A stretch of DNA of 64,000 nt, from assembly GCA_001574975.1 (NCBI GenBank), contig KQ965734.1, forward strand, positions 769,637 through 833,636, in the 5' to 3' direction. The stretch's first letter is position 1. Every line of letters starts with the position of its first letter. Positions 10,278 through 21,342 of the stretch are shown here, piece after piece. Origin of the DNA: Gonapodya prolifera JEL478. Lineage: Eukaryota > Monoblepharomycota > Monoblepharidomycetes > Monoblepharidales > Gonapodyaceae. The position numbers and the translations under genes are program-made. Below the pieces are notes generated by a model, which searched no databases, was not told the DNA's origin, and saw only the letters and a list, made by a program, of their open reading frames with translations.

Positions 10278-12020
10278 CTAGCCCTCCCCAATGCACGCAA
10301 GCAGGGCATCCTTGAAGTTGCCAGACGTCTTCTCGGCGATGGCTTGGGCGAGTGTTGTGTCGTATCTGACGGAGGGAGAAGGAGTGAGGTCTGGTGCGAA
10401 ACAAACCACGAATGTCGATGCCACCTACTTCTTCTGATACGCTATCTTCACTTTGCGGCATATCTCCGACTCGCGATACAGCACGACAAGGCGAATCAGC
10501 TTTGAGGTGTCGTTTGACTCGAGGGCTTCATTGAGCATACCTGGTGTCCACGGGGGGCAAATGCATTCAAACGATTGGAGTCCCCTTGAACGCCCCACGA
10601 AGCAGCAGACTCACCGGCAACATGGGCAATTCGATCCCTCGCAGCGCTCACGAGCGCCAGAAGGGCCTTGGTCGTGTTGTAGTATCCGTGAAACTCCGAC
10701 TCGATGACCTTTTCAATCGTCGCCCGGTAGTACTGGTTATAGGTCCCGCAGAGCTTACGAAGTTGTGCGTCGGTGCTGAGGAGGCACACGAGGAAAGGTG
10801 TTAGAGATTGAACGGAAAGGGAAGGGAAAGGAAGAGTAATTACCTGTTGACAAGAATGTCAAAGAGCATATCCCGATCCGTGCCAAAAAGTTTCTTCCTG
10901 GCATGGTAGATGGTACCTGCGTCCGTTTCGGCGTTTGTTTCGTGGAAAGCGGACCGGCGCTCGACCTGTACTACTTGTATCAGGAACCAGACTCAAAAGG
11001 ACCGCAAGATAACTACTGCTCACATTGATTAATGCGTAGCAAAGTTGCAAGAACGGACCACCCATGAGCTTTCTCGTCAAATCAGCGTCGAGCGACCGGT
11101 TTGTCACGAGAATGTAATTCGCTTTCAAGGCTCGGATGTCGTCCAAAGTAGCGCCCGCCAGAAGCTCAATGAGTATATCTTTGTTCACGGTGAATCCGCT
11201 GACTTTTTTTTTGAAGGGCACGTCAGTTGTGCTGACGAGACCAGAACATCAATGCGGCACTCACACGCATCCCTCAGACACTTGATGCTGTATGCGAGCG
11301 TTCCCATAGCGCATCCAACGATGAGCCTTTTTAACTTCTTCTCCATGCCTCCTAGCGTACTGTTGACGGCTTGTGCTGGCGCCTCTTTATACAAGGCTCT
11401 GAACTCGGGTATCATCTGATGTATAACGACCGGAGGGTGTCGGCACAGGAGGTGGATGAGGCTCTCTGAATTGTGCGATGTGATGGCCTTCCGAACGGCG
11501 AGGTGCATGCCCTTGGGCATCGGCGGAGTATGGAGAGGCGGATTGAAGAAAATGGTGCCGAATTGGTGAGGGCGAATGAACTCTGGCGGTATAGACGGTC
11601 GAGAGGGCTCATCAGACGGTGTGGGGGTTCGCGAGCGTGGTGGTGGCAGAATGCCGCCTCGTGTGAGAGGAACGGGAAACAAAGTCGACGAGTCGGCACC
11701 ATCCTCCTCGCCCTGCGATGCATTGCTGGAGAAACTGGGCTGACGGCTGCGTCGGCCTCTTGGGGCGTCCAGTTCCAGCTCCTTCTCCGCGGCGTTGTAA
11801 AGAGTGGAGAACCCGGACACATCTGAGCGAGCGGGGGAAGTGTCACGTTGCCCGCCGAGCCGCAAAAGGTCAGGAGGGTGATCTACTCTTTCACAGGGTG
11901 AGTAATCGGCGGAAATACGGCCGTCGTCGTGCTTTACTAACCTTCGTAATCGTCAATTATCAAGACCGGCGCGCGAGAAAGATGCCGATCCGTCTTGTCC
12001 ATGTCACGAGTGGTATCCAT
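10278..12020 (-). CDS. Annexin-family protein with long disordered N-terminus
   Basis: Minus strand, seven exons: 11942-12020, 11265-11885, 11024-11202, 10844-10965, 10615-10775, 10429-10540 and 10278-10365, all in phase. After a Ser/Pro-rich N-terminus of about 130 aa come annexin repeats. Recognisable pieces are ESLIHLLCRHPPVVIHQM, VNKDILIELLAGATLDDI with LKANYILVTNRSLDADL, KKLFGTDRDMLFDILVN, STDAQLRKLCGTYNQYY and the closing AQAIAEKTSGNFKDALLACIG. Annexins bind acidic membranes in a calcium-dependent way. The GxGT calcium loops are poorly kept here: only the FGTD loop of the third repeat is close to consensus, so calcium affinity may be low (inference). The N-terminus could carry a regulatory or sorting role. 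Confidence 0.85.
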
Positions 12021-13032
12021 CGTCAGCGTTTGTTTGGGTATCGTGTTGTATCGTGTGATTTGAAAAGCGTTCGATGTGACTCAGCAGGACTTCAATCACG
12101 GCTCCCCAGGACTGGAGGGGTCACGTGTTGGACCCTCGGCGTTATGTATTCGTGCGGGTCTGCGCGAGGTTTGGCTGATGGAAGTTCGGATAAAAGTGGG
12201 CGAGTTCTCGTTCCTTTACCGTGGTCTTGACCGAGCCGCCAAGCTGCAACGACTGCAAAAGTCCCTCAGGGATGTTCGATCGCCTCTCGTTGCCTTGGGG
12301 AGAGTACTCCGGTGTATCCACAAATGAATTCATTGTACATTCATCTCCTCCTAGTTTTATTCTTCGCATAACCGTGGGACATGGCGCGATGGCAGCGATT
12401 GCAATACCGAGGAGATCCTGCGAAGTCGAGTCTCCTTTTTCCGAAGACTCCCGGCACTCCCCGAACCGTCTAAATTGGTACATCCTTCAATCCTCGGCTT
12501 TGGATTGAAGGAAAGGTCTCCAATTGTTCACGTTCCGTCCACCTGGACTGCTTGTGTTGTCTTTGAAACCAAGCGGTGGATGTCGCTCTGGCACGAGCTC
12601 TCTCTGTCTTGATCAGAAGTTCACAAAAGGTTGTATGTGTTAAAGCTCGGCGGCACCCCGTGAGTTCATCATCACCTGTGCCTGGGTGCGTTCAGGACTA
12701 CGTACCGCTCTTGCACCGGTCAGCCAAGGGAATGGTACCTGTCGCATGATCAAGGTCTGTCTGGGCCTCTGGCTGCCCCCAGTTTTCACAGATTAGTGGA
12801 ATAATGAAAGAAACGCGGTATTTGCATGGAAAGTGGTGCGATAGAAACAAATTCCATGGTGGAACTCGTGCAAGGGCATAGCACGCGGTTTAGCGCTTCG
12901 CTGGCTAAATCGCTTAATGGCTGGCTCAACTTATAAACTCTGGGTCATTATTTGGCACTTTCTGGTCTGAGAGTTGTGATACTAAGCAGCGCAATTCACA
13001 TTAACAAAAGAATGTATACCAACACTATATCC
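12021..13032. other. Intergenic stretch with no convincing gene
   Basis: About 1 kb between the annexin start and the HNH gene. An open frame on the minus strand at 12142-12483 (113 codons) could be an unrecognised upstream exon or noise; it has no family signature. Around 12890-12925 a GCGCTTCGC hairpin lies between two TTTAGC/GCTAAA arms and recalls the words of the hairpin cluster near 0.7-0.98 kb. Otherwise I see nothing. Confidence 0.5.
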
Positions 13033-13852
13033 TCATTCCTCATCATCATCATTGAACATATTGGAGTTATCACCACCAACTCTGCATGATTTTGTCAGGG
13101 CACACATAAGATGGAAGTTCAGGAGGTCGGGATGTGCGAAGTGGTCCTTCCATTGTGTTCCTTCGGGACTGTGCTCCCCCTCCGGTATTCTGACTTGTGA
13201 ACCATGGTATTGGTACACATCAGTGTTCGTTCCCACAACAAAAACTTCGTAGGAGCCGCCAGAGGAGGTGGGAATGAGGGAGAATTCGAGATTGTCGAAC
13301 GCCGCATGGACAGAGGCATCCAAGAGGCATCCAAGAGGCGTCCATTTTCCATTCCATTTGTGGTTACTGCTTCCAATACTCTCTGAAGAGCCTGAGGATT
13401 GCGATGCCAACTTCCAGCGACTGGTATAACGTGAGATGCATGGAGACATTCGGGGTAGCTCTTTCCAGTCACTACACATCTGCGGTCTCTTTGAAGCAAA
13501 AGCTCTTTGAGCATTCTTTGGTCTCGGTCAACGCTTTCGTCGTTACTGCTCATAGAAGACCCATCTCCCGAAACCTCGGAGCCAGTGGCTCCAATCCTGA
13601 AGAGCCTAAAGTCCCCATCTTTGAAAACCATTGCCTTTTAGAGTCGATCGTGCTCGCGAGAGTCCAAGCTGGTCCTGGGGCTTACTAGGGACCCCGACTC
13701 CTTATACAGAACATCAGGTGGGTCTCCATCTCCACCCCAAGAAGGTTCGAGACACGACGAGCGTCCTCGACAGGTCGCACGTGGGGGAACGCATTCAAGT
13801 AGAGCACTTCGCCTGCTTCTGAGCCCCAGCGGAGGAGGATGCGTCTTGCCAT
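13033..13852 (-). CDS. HNH endonuclease-like protein (fungal HNH_2 type), structure uncertain
   Basis: The N-terminal part, MARRILLRWGSEAGEVLY, and a middle linker lead to an HNH core: RDRRCVVTGKSYPECLHASH followed by VIPVAGSW. The pattern Cys-x-x-Thr-Gly with a later Glu-Cys-x-x-x-His-x-x-Pro is typical of the many HNH-containing proteins found in basidiomycetes and chytrids, whose role is mostly unknown. The C-terminal half, with VHAAFDNLEFSLIPTSSGGS, follows as in relatives. The coding signal changes frame between these halves, so there is either a small intron that I cannot place with confidence or a break; the first junction, near 13685-13640, is also approximate. It could be a functional nuclease or a decaying copy. 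Confidence 0.55.
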
Positions 13853-13970
13853 CTTTGGAAGAAATTTTGTTGGATTGGGCCGCAGGTTTTGCATGGAACA
13901 ACACAATCGATTTTCAAGATAACATGTTTCCACCCAGGACGTTCGTCTCCATTTCATTAAAATAAATAGC

Positions 13971-15683
13971 TCATCGCTTCCGGAACGCTTTTTGGAAGAA
14001 CGCCTTCACTCCACGCTCATCTTTTTTTGCTGCCGCGCCGTACCCGTTCTCGCGGGACTTTGTTCCCACACCAAGCATCGCAGCGTCTGCCGACATCGAT
14101 AGAAACGGTTTACGAGCCCCCGTCGGTGCTTTGTTCGAGGGCGCGGACGCCGTACGTGACGGGGCACCGTCTAATGACTTATTGCTACCTCCCAGAGCAC
14201 GCACATGCACCTCGACGTGGTTCCTGACGCTGTCTAAACCTTGCCGACTGGTGCTCTCCAAGAACGCGACGGGCATGGACGCAAAAGCGACGAGGGGAAC
14301 AAACTCCCTCTGCGCGGACGCGGACGCGACGGAGCGGGTTGTGTTGACCGTCACGAGGGAGACGGAGAGGGCGAGGTCGGAGGTGACGAGGCGCGGTTGG
14401 GCTGGCGAAGTGGGGGACGACGTGCTGGGTACAAACGTTACCGAGGAGAGCAGCGCAGACGCGGCTACGTTTCCCGCGGGAGCACGGATGAGTGTCGCGC
14501 CGGCCAAGTTGACGCCTTGGACGAGCAGTTCTGGTTTGGGGTTGCGAACCTGGATGACGACGTCGCACCACAGCAGTTCGCGGCGGCGCACGTGCCCCGC
14601 TGGAGACCGCACAAGAACCGCCGCGGGGATCACGACGGGGCTCGCTTTGGCCATGTTCGGGGAGCATGCGAGCCACGAATCTGTGGGCGGTCTCAGTCGA
14701 TCAACGTGCAGTGCGAAGGAGGAGGGTGGGAAGACGGAGGTTCTTGGCCATGAGAGACCCTCGAGACCGGGTGGGTGGACGTCCGTCTCCAAGAGGGTTT
14801 CAGCGTCCGGAGGGACGAATGGTGTGCAGTCGATTGTGCGTCCCACATTGGCACTTTTGTTGTTGACGTCGTTTGCGATCTGGAATCCTACCACCTTCCA
14901 CCCGGCTTCGACTTCCGTTTCAGACAGGACGCTCTCACGGGATATGACGGAATGCGCGGAGAACACGAGGTGTTTCGCGGCGCGCGTGTGGTTGGAGGCG
15001 AGGACGAGGTGGAAGACGGGGACGAAGAGGCCGGGGGGTACCGATCTGATGAAGGAGGTGAGCTGAACATAAGAGAAGAAAACGTGCGGTTGGTTGGGTG
15101 CCACGAGCGGATCAATGTTTTTCATGGTGCGGAGGTGGACTTACACTGTGCCAATCGGCGAGCGGCGAGGTTAAGCGGACACCAGTGGGACTGGTTACAA
15201 ATGACTGCAGCTCCCATTTCTTGCCGTGCGTGTCCCATTCATCGACGGGGCTTGTGAGCGATGCTAGAAGCGCAGAGCGGATATAAGCTTTCAATGAGGG
15301 AGCAGGTCGCCAAACACCGTCAACTCGGTGACGTCCCAACGTGATGCGATTGCCGACATTTTCACTCAATTTGGCCCCAAAATAACAAAAAACTCACCCA
15401 ATCGTGTGTAGAGCTCTCTCGCTGACTCGTTCTCGCGCCTGCGCTTCTGAACGTACGATTTCCCCCAGCGCCTGCGTGCTCTGGACGTCCAGAGAGAGTC
15501 TTCGCGCAGAAATCGCGACAGGGATGAGCAGGAGGAGAGTGCGTTTGCGAGTGTGGTGTCGCCCGACACCCGCGCAAGGATTTCGGCCAATAGCTCCGGC
15601 TTGAGTCAGTTCGGTCAGTAAGCCGCCGCAATTGCGTGGTGCCGTGGGATACGCACTTGGAGATCCGTGAGATGCAGCGGCAT
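13971..15683 (-). CDS. F-box protein
   Basis: Minus strand. Exon 15657-15683 encodes MPLHLTDLQ; exon 15398-15599 continues PELLAEILARVSGDTTLANA and SLWTSRARRRWG, a typical F-box (Leu/Pro start, hydrophobic helices, closing Trp-x-x-x-Arg). F-box proteins bind Skp1 and bring substrates to SCF ubiquitin ligases. A middle exon ends at 15145 (ADWHS) and the large last exon is 13971-15062. The roughly 360-residue C-terminal region, with VPVFHLVLASNHTRAAKHLV and VIQVRNPKPELLVQGVNLAG, presumably recognises the substrate; I do not recognise its fold. The junction between exons 2 and 3 near 15397-15360 is unresolved because the obvious acceptor would give an intron of only 33 bases in the wrong phase. 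The protein ends in a basic tail, AFFQKAFRKR. Confidence 0.72.
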
Positions 15684-16115
15684 TTTCTTCGCCGGGCTTG
15701 TTAGGTGCAGGAACGGGATTTACAGTTCAGAGCTGCTGCGGGACGGACATTTCTGGTTTTTCCGGTCTTGAAAGCCCACCGCTCACTGCATGAACTTCTC
15801 CCTTATTTTTACTCCAATTTATTTCTCTCAGCGCTAATTTAATCCGAGGTTGACGAAAGCGAGGTGTTGCTCACTTGTAAGTGAGATTGCCCGTTCTTCG
15901 TCTTCCATCGCTGCTTGGACGGCAGTGAGAAGAGCCACTCAAAAGCCAAGTGCAAGCTCTTTTTTCGCCTCGGGTTGAACCGGGTGGAAACCTAGTCAGG
16001 CTGTGGACGAAAACCGACTACCGTGGCCACTCACCCCGATTGAAACCGTTCTGCAAGTCTTCAGTGTCAACAGCTTGAAATCGCTTCACCACTCGAATCG
16101 CATCGCGTTCTGAAA
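15684..16115. promoter_or_regulatory. Divergent promoter region between F-box and VWA-Hint genes
   Basis: A 432-base gap separates two genes that point away from each other, so it must hold both promoters. There is an AT-rich patch at about 15800-15850. I see no other defined site. Confidence 0.5.
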
Positions 16116-18870
16116 ATGAGCGCTCTCAAGCTCCGCGTTTCCGCCGCGCCGCTGTCCGCCGCTGACCTCCCAAAACTCACAAAGAATCCCGCATCCGCAT
16201 CCCACGACGAGTATCTTGTCCATGTTTCCGTGGTTCCCTCGGTGCACCCGCACTCCTCGGATGGGGTCACTCTCCCAGCTGAGCAATCGCAAACACTGCC
16301 AACAACACCTGTTGATATTATCGCCGTGGTTGATGTGTCTGGCTCCATGGGATCAGAGGCGACGCTGCTGACGGAAAATGGAACAACCGAGTCCGGGGGC
16401 CTAACTATTTTGGATGTGGTTAAGCATGCTGTTCGGTGAGTCACCAACGTCCCCATGACCGAGAACACCATTAGTTTGAATAAACTGACACGCTCGCTGA
16501 CCACTGTCCACTCGCATCTCCTGCAGCACAATAATACACACCCTCGGTCCAGAGGACAGACTCGGCGTCGTCGCATTCTCAGACGGTGCGTCTGTCGTTG
16601 TACCTCTCACACTCATGACCGAGTACGTTGGGCACCATCGTTGCACTTCCCTCTCTCGTCGCGTACTTACCCCGTTGTCACCACAGCGCCGGCAAATCCG
16701 AAGCCGACGACCTCCTCTGGTCCCTCCGTGAAGACTCGTCCACAAACCTCTGGGCGGGCCTCGAATGCGCCACGAAGCTGTTCTCATCTCTGGCCTCCGA
16801 AGCACCACCGCGCCAATCGACGCGGCACATCTTCCTCCTCACGGACGGCCAACCCAACAGCGTGCCCTCCACGGCCACCATGCTCTCGTCTCTCCGCTCC
16901 ATCCGCGACTCCTCCCCCGGGGGGCACTTCCCCGCCGACGCGCTCACGACGTTCGGGTTCGGGTACTACCTCGACTCGGACCTCCTTCTCGCCCTCGCTG
17001 TGCACTCGGGCAGGCCCAGCATGTACAGCTTCATCCCGGACCCGGGGATGGTCGGGACGGCATTTGTGAACGCGGTCAGCTCTGCCGTGTGCAAGGTTCC
17101 CGTGCGTAATGTGCGCGTGGCCCTCGAAGTGGAGGGGCCGCAGGGTACCCAAGTTCACAAGGCGGAAGGAGAGGACGCGGCCACAGGAGCCCAGACGCCC
17201 ATCCAAATCGCGGATTGGGGGTGCCAGATCGATGTGGGAACCGTGGCGTATGGACAACCGAGGGACACGGTTCTTCGAGTGCAGGTCCCGAAACCAGCTG
17301 CTGGAACCCCTCCAAGCGCCGTAAAGCTGCACGCAGTTCTAAAGTACGATCTTCTCAGTAAGGAGCAGGCAGACATAAATGGAACCGAGGTGAGCCCTCA
17401 AGGCGGCGTTGTATTTGCTGGACTTTTCCCCCTTGGTGTTGACCCTTGCAACCTCCGCCATCTCTTTGTCGCCGTTCAAACCCAACCATAAATCCACACC
17501 CGTCCGAGCGATAGATCTCATCAACTCTCGCGCTCCCTCCCACGTCTTCTACGTCTCCCAATCCACTTCTCACGCACCACCACCTCCGACTTCTCTTCTC
17601 GCGCACGCTCTTCCACGCTCTTGTAAACACGCCAACCAACTCCCTCGGTTCCGAAGAAGCACCCGGGCCAGCCCTCCTCTCCGCGCAGGCCGCGCTTGGA
17701 GACTACATTGCTCTGGCGCGTGGGAAGTTCAACGAGATACAGACGGCGGGGCGGGGCACAGACCCAGCCAGCGATGTCGTGGGCGATTTGAAAGCCCTCC
17801 TTGAGGACGCCGAGGGACAAGCCACGATGGCGTTAAGTAGAGCGTCGTACTATCAGAAATGGGGAAATCACTACTTAAAGTCTCTTGCAAGGGCGCATGT
17901 TCTCCAAGGTACAGTTCTGATCGCGAAAATGAGTTCATTCGTGGACTCACTCAGTCACTCCTTCTTCAAATCCCCCCTTTCTCAACGTGTACCAGAATGC
18001 GCTAACTTCAAGGACCCAGGGCTTCAACGATACTCTAAGGCCCTCCAGGACGCATCTCTCTTCTCTCGCACCCGGGATGCTGCCGACGCCGTGTTTGCTA
18101 ATTTGCAGATCACAGGTACTCTCGTCCAGTACGATGATTACGGCAGGGGTGGTGGCGGCGGTGGGGGCGGGCAGAGGGTAAATATGGCCGCATGGAACAG
18201 CTCCGGCAACCCATGCTTCCCCGCAACAACGTCCATTCTTCTCGCTGACATGACGCACGCCCCCGTGTCCTCCCTCCGTCGAGGCACACTCGTCGTGTCG
18301 CCCTACATGCACCCAGACGGTACTGCGGGGCTAGGCACCGCTCGAGTGAGAACCGTTCTGGAGAGTAGGGTGGTTGGTGGCGTGTGCGACTTGGTGGGCC
18401 TTGTGGGTAAGACAGGGAAGGGTGTCGTTCAAGTTTTTGGAAGCGCAGAAGAGGGTGACCAAGTGCTCCAGATTACACCGTGGCACCCAGTCGCTCACTT
18501 GGGCAAGTCGGGACCCAAATGGGTCTTCCCCGCCGAATTGCAAGCTGCTCGCCCAATGCCAGTGCCGTCAGTATGCTCCATTATTCTGGAGCCGGTGTTC
18601 ACAGATTTGACAATCTCTGACGGGCCTACGGGGCATATCGTGGCCCGCCCGCACGCCGTCCTTCTGTCTACTTCACACATCCCGGTGATCACTCTCGCAC
18701 ACGGCCTGGACGACTCTGCGAGGGTCGTTGAGACAGCGCCAGGTTATCCGGAGCACTGGAAGAGTTTGACGAGGGTGGTGGGACATGAAGTGTGGGGCGG
18801 AGATGGAGTGGTAGAAGAGCTGAAGGGCCGGGAAGGTTGGGACGAAGGGTGGGTGAGGATTGGGTGGTAG
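16116..18870 (+). CDS. VWA-Hint (Vint) protein
   Basis: The N-terminal half is a von Willebrand A domain with the metal-binding MIDAS motif VVDVSGSMG, then RLGVVAFSDGASVVVPLTLMT and HIFLLTDGQPNS. Exons 16116-16435, 16527-16622 and 16687 onward are in phase. A linker region follows (YYQKWGNHYLKSLARAHVLQ, then NFKDPGLQRYSKALQD after an intron 17909-17995). The C-terminal half is a Hedgehog/intein-type Hint domain of the fungal Vint kind: it begins at SGNPCFPATTSILLAD, with the Cys that would act as nucleophile, and contains LQITPWHPVAHL with the block-B His. Splicing between about 17390 and 17680 is not resolved. Such proteins occur in fungi and amoebae; their role is unknown, and autoprocessing is an inference from the Cys and His. 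Confidence 0.83.
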
Positions 18871-18947
18871 GGTTCAGAGAAGATTTTTTTTTGTCGGGCC
18901 CTGCATTTATGCGTATTTGCTTGTCCTCTTGGCTATTGTAACGTAAG

Positions 18948-18986
18948 ATCAATGAATTTTTAATCCCAAAGGGATGAATTTTTAAT
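18948..18986. repeat. AT-rich direct repeat in the convergent 3' region
   Basis: Two copies of ATGAATTTTTAAT about 23 bases apart lie between the converging VWA-Hint and pectate lyase genes. The region probably serves both poly(A) signals. Confidence 0.6.
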
Positions 18987-19049
18987 ACAACAACACTACA
19001 AGTAACATTTTGATAATCCCGCTACACCAAAAGGGGATAACAATCTCCT

Positions 19050-20343
19050 TTACGAAGACATAAAGGTGATGTCAGAAGACGAGTAAATGCAGAAGGTGTC
19101 GTCAGGACCACTCGTCTCGCTAGTACCAAACTTCTTGCACACAGGCCAGCTCGTGCCGAAGCTCGAAGGAATGGAGATGGACTTGAACTTGGCGCTGTCC
19201 TTGGCCTTGCTGGTGTTGATGCCAACAAATGCCTCACCTGGAACGCCGTGGGCCTAGTTCAGAATGCGCGTCGAGCCAAATCAATTTGAATGTCAGTGAG
19301 CTGACGAAGGAAGTATCAGCGACATCGTGGTAGTGCTCACCCGGACGTTGGTGACTTCGACGTGCCGGTTGCGGAAGCTGCACCCTCCGCAAGACCTGTA
19401 GAACTTGCCCTTGCTCTTGGTTGTGTAGTAGACATCGATCTTTGACAGTTTAGCTGTGCCACCGCCGTTGTGCTAGACGGCCTTGTCGTGGAAGCCACTG
19501 TGGATAATGTCGATGCAGCAAACAGTGTGTGCCAACTGCAATCCCAGGCTCGTGGATACTCACTTAACGGCTCCACCAGTCCACGACATGACGCAGCTGC
19601 TGCAATTTGTTGGGTTCTTGAACGACAGGGAGTCCTCGCAGGTCTCCTCGAACCAGACGTTGGTGAGGGTGCAACTGCCCAAGCAGTACACCGATTCCAA
19701 GACTTCGCGACCAATGATCACGTTCTGAAGCGTAGCACCGTCGTTGAGGAGGAAGATGGTGTCCGCACTTCCGGGCTCTGAGAGGGAGCGAGAAGTAACA
19801 GCCGAGGTACCAGACGAACATGTGACATAGATCAGGAAGGTACGGCCTCGCACAACGACTTCGCTTCACCTACCGATGCTCAAACAGTTGTTGCTGTCTC
19901 TGAACCCAGCGCCGCGATCGTAGCGATACATTCCACCGTCAAAGGTTCCAGAAACAGTGATAGGCGCGCTGCATGAGCGGGATCCCGTGGCGGAGGGGAA
20001 CGTGGAGGGGAGTCCGCTGGGGGGTCCAGTGCTGGAGGACTTGCACCCGCCGGGATAGGCCTCGCCGCACGGCGGACAAGCTCGAAGCTTAGGAGTGGGT
20101 GTGATTAGAACAGCGTCGAGTTGCACGAACTGCAGTAGACACATACTCGTTGCCAAAAGCACGAGCGGCGAGCTCAACGTCACCGTCGATGGTGAGATCA
20201 GCGACAAGATCTCGGGCGGTGAGAATTCTGTGTGACATCGCGATGTTAAAGTCGCTTTCGTCGACCTTGAAGTTGGCCCTAGCATGCGCACTGGAAGCGG
20301 TGAGCGCAAGAAACAGGAGTCCAAGTGTGGATTTGATGATCAT
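19050..20343 (-). CDS. Secreted pectate lyase, polysaccharide lyase family 3
   Basis: Starts with a clear signal peptide, MIIKSTLGLLFLALTASSAHA, cleaved before about residue 22. A propeptide-like stretch follows, then a Cys-rich PL3 core: ITVSGTFDGGMYRYDRG, IFLLNDGATLQNVIIG, YCLGSCTLTNVWFEETCEDS, a YYTTKSKGKFYRSCGGC block, and GEAFVGINTSKAKDS. PL3 enzymes cleave de-esterified pectate by beta-elimination with calcium, outside the cell. The several introns are short; the frame order is clear, though individual junctions were not all fixed. The TCEDS and YRSCG blocks are the family's most conserved pieces and look intact. It implies growth on plant material. Confidence 0.85.
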
Positions 20344-21342
20344 ATCGACGTTGAGAGAGTATCAGTTGGAGCATGACTTGGAGACGCAACATGCTTTTTA
20401 CGGTGCACCCACATATGAACCTGGCTCACCGGAGCTCCGTTTTTCTAATCCACCGAAGTAGAATTAGGAGAGTACAGCTATTGAGGGCTCTGTTTGCATT
20501 CCCGAAGTGGAACGAATGGACGTATCGGTTCCACCTTGTTGCAATGACCCGCGGTGGACTAGCGAGATAGCAGGTGCTTGCTGTCGTTTGAAACAGAGTT
20601 CACTCTGGTATTCAGAACTGGGGTTGTCCCCCTCATGGGAAAAGTTGGCCCTGATACTGCTGTATTTTTTTTTCGGTTCTTCGTCATTGTACCGTGCGAG
20701 GTAAATTCAGGGTGCCTGTTTTCATACGTACCATCGTAACTGTGCTACTTTTGTCGATTTTAATGCATCCACGCGTTGTGAAAGGTTTGATTCCTGGAAA
20801 TGTAGAAAAATTATCGCGGTCAGTTGTGCCCACTGTCATGTCATGATTGTCGTGATTGTCGTGATTGTCGTGATCAGGTAATGAGGGTGTTCATTCTACA
20901 TAATACTGTTCACGAAAACGCCCCTCATCGATTCTGTCCCGAATGCCTGATGTGAGGTAGTGCGAACGACTGCAACATATCAGCCGCGACCACCTGACCG
21001 CGCTGCATCATCTCAAAAGCCAGTATTGAGTTATTTGGTGCTTGTCACGAATCCTCGTGGCCAGTGGGTGACTCCGATTTGAGTTGCGGGCAGTTGAAAA
21101 ACACTGGGAGGGTGTGGGTATCGCTCAGCGGTGCCGTTGATCAGTGAGTTATGTAATGTGAATTGAGAGGAGTGAATGAGTGCAAATAGTGAAGAATGCG
21201 TGTCTCTTCCAGTCTGAGCCACAAAGCGGCGATTTATATGGAACAACATCACGCTCTATTTTGCAATATATTTATGCATACTGAAGTCCAAACGCTGATA
21301 TTGGAACAATCCCATCCCACACGCTGCTCGGTTCTCCCTCAA
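20344..21342. other. Intergenic stretch with a 9-base tandem repeat
   Basis: One kilobase upstream of the pectate lyase and downstream of the Aim41 gene; both lie on the minus strand, so it carries the lyase promoter. At about 20840-20875 the word CGTGATTGT is repeated nearly four times. I see no gene. Confidence 0.6.

Noticed and set aside
14131-15066. 311-codon plus-strand frame
   Set aside because: Shadow of the large last exon of the F-box gene, whose splice acceptor and F-box exons support the minus strand.
16455-17069. Ser/Arg/Thr-rich plus-strand frame
   Set aside because: It runs through introns of the VWA-Hint gene and is out of frame with the VWA motifs.
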